Assembly (NCBI GenBank): GCA_024653405.1
Contig: JANLGB010000029.1
Coordinates: forward strand, 1 to 15,726
Source of the DNA: Candidatus Saccharicenans sp.
GTDB taxonomy: Bacteria; Acidobacteriota; Aminicenantia; Aminicenantales; Saccharicenantaceae
DNA: 15,726 nt
Direction: 5' to 3'
This document shows, in pieces, positions 9,033 through 13,982 of this stretch. The notes under the pieces were generated by a model. It saw only the letters and a program-made list of their open reading frames with translations, did not search any database and was not told where the DNA came from. Within the stretch, counting starts at the first letter, position 1; every line of letters begins with the position of its first letter. The position numbers and the translations under genes are program-made.

Positions 9033-9299
9033 TTAATCAGGCGGATGGAAGATGGAAGGGACAAAATCGGAGGGATGAAGCTCGTCGGTTTGAGCATATA
9101 TTTTTTCCGGTCCTCCCGGGTAAGGCAGCGGCAGGTCCTGCGCTTCCCAGCGCGGATGATGGAAAGAATGGTGGACCGGGCTGGTCAGCTGGTGCAGCTC
9201 CTCATGGCACAGAAAATCGTGGGCGATGATATTGCCCAGGCTGATAAAGAAGAGCAGCCAGAAGAAAAGGAATGAGAGCTGGCTGCGGTGCATCTTCAT
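9033..9299 (-). CDS. Small secreted His-rich protein at the head of the metal efflux operon
   Basis: An 88-residue protein I do not recognise. The N-terminus is a good Sec signal or membrane anchor: Lys/Arg near the start, hydrophobic core at residues 9-22, and a likely cleavage site after IIA (residue 26). The remaining 62 residues contain nine histidines (27, 32, 36, 43, 44, 47, 48, 75, 85), one cysteine (C31), several acidic residues and a Pro-rich tail. Its composition and its place as first gene of a metal-pump operon suggest a periplasmic metal binder, functionally like CusF or small Cop/Cnr proteins though with no visible sequence match. The function is inferred. No ribosome binding site is visible, but a near-consensus promoter ends only 8 nt before the ATG, which fits a leaderless transcript. 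An overlapping plus-strand ORF (8961-9275) lacks these supports. Confidence 0.68.
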   Translation of the reverse strand: MKMHRSQLSFLFFWLLFFISLGNIIAHDFLCHEELHQLTSPVHHSFHHPRWEAQDLPLPYPGGPEKIYAQTDELHPSDFVPSIFHPPD

Positions 9300-9307
9300 A
9301 AGATTGA

Positions 9308-9337
9308 ATTCTATGGATTTGGGGAGATAAATGTCAA
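9308..9337 (-). promoter_or_regulatory. Sigma70-type promoter of the metal efflux operon
   Basis: On the minus strand, a perfect TTGACA (9337-9332) is followed after 18 nt by TAGAAT (9313-9308), one mismatch from TATAAT. Transcription would begin at about 9299-9302. That is at or 1-3 nt before the ATG of the His-rich gene at 9299, so the mRNA is predicted to be leaderless. Confidence 0.7.
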
Positions 9338-9358
9338 GTCGTTTATTCTTTCAGCCCG

Positions 9359-9371
9359 GGACAGTTTGTCC
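9359..9371. promoter_or_regulatory. Candidate operator: dyad GGACA-N3-TGTCC
   Basis: A perfect 5-bp inverted repeat with a 3-nt centre (GGACAgttTGTCC) lies between the divergent efflux and hfq promoters. It is 21 nt upstream of the -35 box of the efflux promoter, a position that would suit an activator. No regulator gene is adjacent. The dyad is short, so chance is possible. Confidence 0.3.
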
Positions 9372-9420
9372 TGCATAGGAGGAGACCCCCCAGCCATCGC
9401 TACCGCCTCTAATTTAATGG

Positions 9421-9449
9421 TTGCAATTTTTTCCGGCGGATGTTAAGAT
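9421..9449 (+). promoter_or_regulatory. Possible promoter of hfq-pdxA
   Basis: TTGCAA (9421-9426) and TAAGAT (9444-9449) are separated by 17 nt, each matching four of six consensus bases. The predicted start at about 9456 gives a leader of about 32 nt before the ATG at 9488. The -10 word is the same as in the proposed rpmH promoter. Confidence 0.4.
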
Positions 9450-9487
9450 GAACTAAAAGATTTTCTTCTCATTTGGCGAGGGTGCCG

Positions 9488-9844
9488 ATGCAAAGAAAAT
9501 TAATCCGGCCCGACCTATCTGAAGTTAAAGAAAAGATGACCCGGGAAGCCAAGGAAAAAGAAGCGGCTCGGAAAAAGATGCCTCCTCCGACCGACACTCA
9601 TGCCGAGAATTATTACTTCCTGAAACAGATGAACAAGAAAACCCCGATGGCCGTGATCCTGGCTGACGGTGAGCGGGTGGAAGGTTATATCGAATGGTAT
9701 GACCGAAACTGTTTCAAACTAAACCGCGAGGATGCTCCCAACCTGCTGATTTACAAGCGCCAGGTTAAATACATGTTCAAGCTGGAGCAGGAAGGGAAAC
9801 AGGAAGAAGCGGAAGGTGAAGCCCCGTCCCGAAAGACTAAATGA
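9488..9844 (+). CDS. hfq: Hfq-like Sm-family RNA chaperone with an N-terminal extension
   Basis: A 118-residue protein from ATG 9488, chosen because GAGGG (9478-9482) sits 5 nt upstream; an in-frame TTG at 9473 would add five residues. Hfq forms a hexameric ring that binds small RNAs and mRNAs and promotes their pairing. Residues about 1-36 are a charged Lys/Glu extension. The Sm core follows at about 38-100: HAENYYFLKQM is the N-terminal helix, KTPMAVILADGERVEGYIEWYD the Sm1 region and LLIYKRQVKYM the Sm2 region. Where proteobacterial Hfq has Tyr-Lys-His in Sm2, this has Tyr89-Lys90-Arg91; the Lys is kept. The charged tail (about 100-118) is probably disordered. The family form with the extension and the KQM helix resembles Hfq proteins I know from Acidobacteria. 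Its stop overlaps the pdxA start (ATGA). Confidence 0.8.
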   Translation: MQRKLIRPDLSEVKEKMTREAKEKEAARKKMPPPTDTHAENYYFLKQMNKKTPMAVILADGERVEGYIEWYDRNCFKLNREDAPNLLIYKRQVKYMFKLEQEGKQEEAEGEAPSRKTK

Positions 9845-10812
9845 GTGTGCCGGTAATAGGTCTGACCCTCGGTGACCCGGCCGGGATCGGCCCCGAGATA
9901 ATCCTTCATTTCTTGAAAGACCCGGGCTCGCTGCCCGAAGCCAGGTACCTCATTTTCGGGCAAAAAGAAATCCTGGAAGGCTGGCGCCAGCGCCTCGGAC
10001 TGCCGGCCGACCTGCTACCAGCGGCCCTGGCCTCAGGGAAGATAGAAATCAGGGAAGCCGGTCAACCCCTGGATAAATTGGAACCCGGCTCGCCAACGGC
10101 GGCCGGCGCTCTGGCCTCTTTTGAATTTTTCAGACAGGCGGTGGAGGCGGCCAGCCGGGGCCAACTGCAGGCGGTGGTCACCGGCCCGGTTTCCAAGGCT
10201 GGCTGGCAGCAGGCGGGACTCCCGTTCCGCGGGCACACCGACTACCTGGAATCTCTGTGCCCGGAAGCCATCATGAGTTTCTGGTCCCGACGGCTGAAGC
10301 TGGCCCTTTTTACTCACCACCTGCCGCTCAAGGAGATGTTAACCCGCCTTAACCAGGAAAACCTGCTGGCCTTCTTCCGCCGGCTGCAACAGCAACTGGA
10401 GCGATGGGACCTGGGAGTGGAAAACATGCTTCTCTGCGGGCTGAACCCCCACGCCGGAGAAGATGGGACTCTGGGCCAGGAAGAAATCTCAGAGATTGTT
10501 CCGGCGGTTTCTGCCGCCCGGGCTGAGGGTATAAAAATCGAAGGCCCTTTTCCAGCCGACACCGTTTTCTTAAAGGCCCTGGATAAACCGGAGCGGATGG
10601 TCGTGGCCCTGTTCCACGACCAGGGGCTCATAGCCTTCAAGCTGGTGGCGTTCGAGTGCGGGGTCAACTTAACTCTGGGTCTGCCCTTTATCAGGACTTC
10701 TCCCGACCACGGCACGGCCTTTGACCTGGCCGGAAAAAATCTGGCCAGTCCGGATAGTTTCGGCCAAGCTCTGCGTCTGGCCTGGCAACTGGCCAGCCGG
10801 AGCGGTGGCTAG
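9841..10812 (+). CDS. pdxA: 4-hydroxythreonine-4-phosphate dehydrogenase (vitamin B6 synthesis)
   Basis: A 323-residue cytoplasmic enzyme, close to the usual 329. PdxA oxidises 4-phosphohydroxy-L-threonine with NAD; the product is used by PdxJ to form pyridoxine 5'-phosphate. Clear motifs are GLTLGDPAGIGPEI (7-20), VVTGPVSKAG (112-121), GHTDYL (131-136), LNPHAGEDG (201-209), FHDQGLIAFK (258-267) and the C-terminal GTAFDLAGK (291-299). The three metal ligands of E. coli PdxA (H166, H211, H266) correspond to H160, H204 and H259. The ATG overlaps the hfq stop as ATGA and no separate ribosome binding site is seen, so translation is probably coupled. The stop codon abuts the smpB stop codon on the other strand. 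PdxA2-like paralogues with other substrates exist, so the B6 role is likely but not certain. Confidence 0.93.
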   Translation: MSVPVIGLTLGDPAGIGPEIILHFLKDPGSLPEARYLIFGQKEILEGWRQRLGLPADLLPAALASGKIEIREAGQPLDKLEPGSPTAAGALASFEFFRQAVEAASRGQLQAVVTGPVSKAGWQQAGLPFRGHTDYLESLCPEAIMSFWSRRLKLALFTHHLPLKEMLTRLNQENLLAFFRRLQQQLERWDLGVENMLLCGLNPHAGEDGTLGQEEISEIVPAVSAARAEGIKIEGPFPADTVFLKALDKPERMVVALFHDQGLIAFKLVAFECGVNLTLGLPFIRTSPDHGTAFDLAGKNLASPDSFGQALRLAWQLASRSGG

Positions 10813-11265
10813 TCAACGCAGACGCTTTTTCATCTCGGCCCGAATTTCTCTCTCCACATCCCGTTTCTTGATGGTTTCTCTTTTTTCGTAGGTCTTTTTG
10901 CCGCGGGCCAGGGCCAGCTCCACCTTGACCAATCCCCGGTCATTCAGGTAGACCTTGGTCGGGACCAGGGTTAGCCCCCGTTCCTGGACCTTGCCGGCCA
11001 GCCGTTTCAACTCCCGCCGGTGCAGCAGGAGCTTTCTCGGCCTGGTCGGTTCGTGGTTGAAGATGTTGGCCGCATGGTAGGGACTGATGTTGCAATCTAT
11101 CAGGAATAGTTCATCACCCTGGAAGTCGGCATAACTTTCCTTCAGGCTGACCCGGCCTTCCCGGATCGATTTAACCTCGCTCCCGGTCAAAGCCAGGCCG
11201 GCTTCCATGGTTTCCAGAATTTCATAATTGTGGTAGGCATTCTTGTTGCTGGCCACGACCTTCAT
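10813..11265 (-). CDS. smpB: SmpB, tmRNA-binding protein for ribosome rescue
   Basis: A 150-residue basic cytoplasmic protein, near the usual length. SmpB binds tmRNA and delivers it to stalled ribosomes for trans-translation. Motifs typical of the family are present: GSEVKSIREG (28-37), ESYADFQGDE (43-52), HEPTRPRKLLLHRREL (70-85) and LTLVPTKVYLNDRG (98-111). The basic tail LARGKKTYEKRETIKKRDVE is the part that enters the mRNA channel. The start codon overlaps the stop of the CNNM/CBS gene (ATGA), with AGGAG about 8 nt upstream inside that gene. It is the last gene of the carD operon. Its stop codon touches the pdxA stop codon with no gap, so the two convergent transcripts must overlap or be terminated inside coding sequence. 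The tmRNA gene (ssrA) is not in this window. Confidence 0.96.
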   Translation of the reverse strand: MKVVASNKNAYHNYEILETMEAGLALTGSEVKSIREGRVSLKESYADFQGDELFLIDCNISPYHAANIFNHEPTRPRKLLLHRRELKRLAGKVQERGLTLVPTKVYLNDRGLVKVELALARGKKTYEKRETIKKRDVEREIRAEMKKRLR

Positions 11266-12530
11266 CTGGCGGTCTCCTGCGGCGGGTTCTGGAGCACCTT
11301 GACCCGGATCTGGCTCAGGTGGCGACGGCTCATTTTTTCCACCGTGAACTGCAGCGATTTCAGCCTGATGGAATCTTTCTCGGCCGGGAGGTGGCCGAAG
11401 TGATAGAGAAACAGTCCGGCCAGGGTGGTGTAATCCCTTTTCTCCGGAATGCCCAGGTTCAAAATTTCATTTATTTCTTTAATGGGGGCGGTGCCCTTGA
11501 TCAGGTATTCGTTCTCCCCTACCTGCTGGTACCAGTCCTCGGCTTGGCGGTCGTATTCATCCCGGATGTCGCCAATTATTTCTTCCATGATGTCTTCCAG
11601 GGTGACGATGCCCTCAAAGTTGCCGAATTCATCCACCACCAGCGCCAGATGGACAGCGCCCTCCTGCATCTGCAGCAGGACTTTTTCGATGCTGGCCAGT
11701 TCCGGAACAAACAGCGGCCGGCGCAGCAGCCGGCTCAGGTGGAACTCCCCCGGCGATGGCATTAAAGAAAGAATATCCTTGACGTGAACGAGCCCCTGGA
11801 TATTGTCAATGGTGTTGCGGTAAACCGGATAGCGGGAGAAACCGCACTCCTGGATAATCCTCAGGACCTCGGGCAGCGGCAGGTTGACTTCCAGGGCCCG
11901 GACCTGGGTCCGGGGAATCATGATTTCTTTGACCGGGCGGTGGCTGAGGTCCAGCACCCCGGCCAGCATTTTTTTCCGGAAGCGCGACAGGCCCCTGGCG
12001 CCGGAGCTGATGACCACCTTGATTTCCTCGTCGCTCAGGTGGTGGGCCAGCGGCTGGCGGCGGCGCTCCTCCCGGGGCAGAAAGAGGTTTGTCAGGAGGG
12101 AAAAAAGCCTGGTCAGGGGGTAGAAAAGGTAGTAAAAAATCCGGACCGGGTAAATGTAAAAAGAGGCCACGGGCATCGGGCGGTAGGCGGCGATGGTCTT
12201 AGGAGTTATTTCGCCGAATATCAGGATGAGCAGGGTGGTGGCCAGAGTAGCCAGAATTACTGCCTGGTTGGGGTCGGAAGACAACCGGACCAGGATGGAG
12301 GTGGCCAGGGAAGCCGCGGCCGCATTCACCAGGGTATTCCCTATCAGGATGGTGGACAGCAGTTCGCTCAACCTGGCCAGCATCTTCCGGATGAGCCTGG
12401 CCCGGGTCGAGCCCTTGCTATCCAGGTATTCCAGGGTATAGGGATTGACGGACAAGAAGGCAGTTTCGGAAGAGGAGAAAAAAGCACTTAACGCCAGGAA
12501 TAAAATGAATAGGCCGATCTCGGTCAGCAT
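11262..12530 (-). CDS. CNNM/CorC-family CBS-domain membrane protein (putative Mg2+/Co2+ efflux)
   Basis: A 422-residue inner-membrane protein. Its order is a DUF21/CNNM transmembrane domain (about 1-150), a CBS pair (about 204-255 and 270-325) and a C-terminal CorC_HlyC domain (about 335-415). The DUF21 part shows SAFFSSSETAFLS, LIGNTLVNAAAA and FGEITPKTIA. The first CBS domain includes IMIPRTQV and FSRYPVYRN; the second has VVDEFGNFEGIVTLEDIMEEI. Family members (CorC, MpfA, YfjD, CNNM) export magnesium or sodium and are gated by nucleotide binding to the CBS domains. The exact ion here is not known. The ATG lies 10 nt after the carD stop with no clear ribosome binding site, so it may depend on translation of carD. 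It overlaps smpB by 4 nt. Confidence 0.9.
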   Translation of the reverse strand: MLTEIGLFILFLALSAFFSSSETAFLSVNPYTLEYLDSKGSTRARLIRKMLARLSELLSTILIGNTLVNAAAASLATSILVRLSSDPNQAVILATLATTLLILIFGEITPKTIAAYRPMPVASFYIYPVRIFYYLFYPLTRLFSLLTNLFLPREERRRQPLAHHLSDEEIKVVISSGARGLSRFRKKMLAGVLDLSHRPVKEIMIPRTQVRALEVNLPLPEVLRIIQECGFSRYPVYRNTIDNIQGLVHVKDILSLMPSPGEFHLSRLLRRPLFVPELASIEKVLLQMQEGAVHLALVVDEFGNFEGIVTLEDIMEEIIGDIRDEYDRQAEDWYQQVGENEYLIKGTAPIKEINEILNLGIPEKRDYTTLAGLFLYHFGHLPAEKDSIRLKSLQFTVEKMSRRHLSQIRVKVLQNPPQETAR

Positions 12531-12540
12531 TGGATAAAAA

Positions 12541-13059
12541 TCAAAGGGCCGACCTCAGCTTGAGGTCCTTGAGGCAGCTGGCCAGGCACTGGTCCAGCCG
12601 GGCGCTGATTTTGTCCTGGCTGAGGCAGGAAGTGGCGGACAGCTCGCTGATGATCAGCTCCCGCGATTTCTCCAGCATCTTTTTTTCTCTGAAGGACAGG
12701 GGCTTGGTCTGGCTCAGCAGGAAGAGCGTCTTGTAGACGACGGCAATATCTTCCAGCTGACCTGATTTCATCAGGTCAAAATTTTCCTTATAGCGGTCTT
12801 TCCAGTCGGTGCTGATGTCGATGGAACATTTCCTCAGGAACTGAAAAAATTTATTGATGTTCTTATGGGAAACCGGTCGCCTGAGGCCAATTTCGGCCGC
12901 CGAATTGCTGGGGATGACCACCAGGGTATTATTGCACTTGAGGCGAATGTAGAAGGTGCGGATGGACTGACCGTTATAGGATTCTTCCTGAATATCTTCT
13001 ATGATTCCCAGCCCCTGGGCCGGGTAGATGACCTTGTCACCGATTTTAAGAAAATGCAT
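12541..13059 (-). CDS. carD: CarD/CdnL-family RNA polymerase-binding transcription regulator
   Basis: A 172-residue protein matching the two-domain CarD/CdnL form. The Tudor-like RNA polymerase-binding domain is at about 1-65 (FLKIGDKVIYPAQGLGIIEDI, then strands ending LVVIPSNSAAEIGLRRPV). A helical DNA-binding domain is at about 70-145 (DWKDRYKENFDLMKSGQLEDIA, then REKKMLEKSRELIISEL). Trp86 matches the tryptophan (W85 in M. tuberculosis CarD) that wedges into the upstream edge of the melted promoter. CarD proteins stabilise or tune open complexes, often at rRNA and growth genes. An additional tail of about 30 residues contains two cysteines. It heads the carD-CNNM-smpB operon and is transcribed divergently from rpmH. 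The ATG lies only 9 nt after a perfect -10 box. GAGA stands very close to the ATG, so a normal ribosome binding site is doubtful. Confidence 0.92.
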   Translation of the reverse strand: MHFLKIGDKVIYPAQGLGIIEDIQEESYNGQSIRTFYIRLKCNNTLVVIPSNSAAEIGLRRPVSHKNINKFFQFLRKCSIDISTDWKDRYKENFDLMKSGQLEDIAVVYKTLFLLSQTKPLSFREKKMLEKSRELIISELSATSCLSQDKISARLDQCLASCLKDLKLRSAL

Positions 13060-13068
13060 TTCTCTTAA

Positions 13069-13097
13069 ATTATAGTCTATCCTATCTTTATAGTCAA
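13069..13097 (-). promoter_or_regulatory. Near-consensus promoter of carD operon
   Basis: On the minus strand, TTGACT (13097-13092), a 17-nt spacer and a perfect TATAAT (13074-13069). The expected start at about 13060-13063 leaves a leader of only about 1-4 nt before the carD ATG at 13059. The word GACTATAA occurs twice, 18 bp apart, once overlapping each promoter box. Confidence 0.8.
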
Positions 13098-13199
13098 ACC
13101 AAACGTTCTTTCAGGTTAAGACATGGTATCCAGGATAAGGGAAGTATTTGGAGGCGGCGCGGTGGCCAGAGTCCCCGGCCAGCAGTCAGTCGCCGGCAC

Positions 13200-13229
13200 T
13201 TGACAGAACTGCTTGTCTTCGTTTAAGAT
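13200..13229 (+). promoter_or_regulatory. Promoter of rpmH-rnpA-yidD-yidC
   Basis: A perfect TTGACA (13200-13205) is followed after 18 nt by TAAGAT (13224-13229), four of six matches to the -10 consensus. The predicted start at about 13236 gives a leader of about 25 nt before the rpmH ATG at 13261. Confidence 0.55.
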
Positions 13230-13247
13230 ACAAGCTTAAATCTTGTA
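13229..13247. repeat. Dyad TACAAG-N7-CTTGTA at the rpmH transcription start
   Basis: A perfect 6-bp inverted repeat with a 7-nt centre spans the predicted rpmH transcription start. It could be an operator, or in RNA made from an upstream start a small hairpin just before the translation start. No known protein site is recognised. Confidence 0.4.
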
Positions 13248-13260
13248 GTGAGTGTTGACC

Positions 13261-13395
13261 ATGAAGAGAACTTTTCAGCCGAACAACCGTAAAAGAAAGA
13301 AAACTCATGGCTTTCTGGTCAGAATGAGCAGTAAAGGTGGCCAGAAAGTTATTAAAAACAGAAGGGCAAAGGGTCGCAAGAGACTTGCGGTCTGA
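13261..13395 (+). CDS. rpmH: Ribosomal protein bL34
   Basis: A complete 44-residue protein, the usual size for bL34 of the large ribosomal subunit. The family sequence is unmistakable: it begins [18 protein letters not shown], then has [10 protein letters not shown] and the very basic [12 protein letters not shown] ending. The ribosome binding site is weak. The TGA stop shares its last base with the rnpA start codon (TGATG), giving tight coupling. In many bacteria dnaA is the upstream neighbour; here it is carD, facing away. Confidence 0.97.
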   Translation: MKRTFQPNNRKRKKTHGFLVRMSSKGGQKVIKNRRAKGRKRLAV

Positions 13396-13736
13396 TGGAT
13401 GAGCGCCTGAGACCGGTTGAAAGAATCCGTAAGAAAAAGGATTTTATTGAGTTATACAGGAAGGGCCGCCGGTTAAGAGGCAGGTATTTCCACCTGGTAT
13501 TTCAGCCAAACGGCCTGGAGTATTCCAGGCTGGGCGTGGTGGTAAGCCGGAAAATCGGCCAGGCCACCGCCCGGAACAGGGTCAAGAGACTGTTCCGGGA
13601 GCTTTTCCGGAAAAACAAGAATTTATTGCCCGGGCCGGTGGACCTGATATTCATCGCCCAGCCAGATATCTGCGGGCGGACCCGGGATGAGGTGGCGGCC
13701 GAGTTCAGGGCGGTGCTGGAACGGCTGGCTCTTTAG
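13395..13736 (+). CDS. rnpA: Ribonuclease P protein component
   Basis: A 113-residue basic protein. RnpA binds the RNase P RNA and helps it recognise and cleave the 5' leader of precursor tRNAs. The N-terminal RIRKKKDFIELYRKGRRLRG and the family signature SRKIGQATARNRVKRLFRE are both present; the RNR core is at residues 60-62. Length is typical (110-125). The ATG overlaps the rpmH stop by one base, and the only upstream purine-rich sequence lies inside rpmH, so translational coupling is likely. yidD follows after 27 nt. This is the conserved rpmH-rnpA-yidD-yidC order. Confidence 0.95.
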   Translation: MDERLRPVERIRKKKDFIELYRKGRRLRGRYFHLVFQPNGLEYSRLGVVVSRKIGQATARNRVKRLFRELFRKNKNLLPGPVDLIFIAQPDICGRTRDEVAAEFRAVLERLAL

Positions 13737-13763
13737 ACCGGGCTGAGAAAGATGGAGTTTTGA

Positions 13764-13973
13764 ATGAAATATATTGCCCTCGGGCTGATCAGGGCTTACC
13801 AGCTGTTGTTGTCACCCTGGCTCGGACATAATTGCCGCTACTACCCCACCTGTTCCCAGTATACCTATGAAGCCATTAAGAAATACGGATTTTTCAAGGG
13901 GAGCTGGCTCGGAGGGAAAAGGATATTGCGCTGCCATCCCTTTCACGAGGGAGGAATTGACCCTTTGCCTTAA
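13764..13973 (+). CDS. yidD: YidD, membrane protein insertion efficiency factor
   Basis: A 69-residue protein, at the short end of the usual 70-85. YidD is a small membrane-associated protein that helps YidC/Sec insert membrane proteins. Family motifs are complete: [14 protein letters not shown] at the N-terminus (amphipathic helix), then [15 protein letters not shown] with C24 and C30, [16 protein letters not shown] with C57, and the final GGIDPLP. GGAG stands about 8 nt before the ATG. It lies 27 nt after rnpA and 9 nt before yidC. Confidence 0.95.
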   Translation: MKYIALGLIRAYQLLLSPWLGHNCRYYPTCSQYTYEAIKKYGFFKGSWLGGKRILRCHPFHEGGIDPLP

Positions 13974-13982
13974 GAGGAGATT

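Noticed and set aside
8961..9275. A 104-codon plus-strand ORF overlapping the His-rich small gene
   Set aside because: It overlaps the small minus-strand gene and the start of the TolC-like gene. It has no promoter. The minus-strand alternative has a signal peptide, a strong promoter and operon context.
9377..9383. GGAGGAG resembling a strong ribosome binding site
   Set aside because: No start codon follows at a usable distance on the plus strand and no ORF is opened.
9473..9487. TTG at 9473 or GTG at 9482 as the hfq start
   Set aside because: The GAGGG at 9478-9482 is well placed for ATG 9488 and would lie inside the coding sequence if the earlier codons were used.
11784..12491. A 235-codon plus-strand ORF opposite the CNNM/CBS gene
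   Set aside because: Gly/Gln/Asp-rich shadow of a clear membrane-protein gene, with no signal, motif or convincing ribosome binding site.
13120..13140. A possible DnaA box near the rpmH-carD gap (CTTATCCTGG on the minus strand)
   Set aside because: It matches only the first half of TTATNCACA and is a single copy; no origin is supported.
13175..13196. CCGGC...GCCGG inverted repeat upstream of rpmH
   Set aside because: Five-base GC-only arms with a 12-nt centre are expected by chance in this composition.
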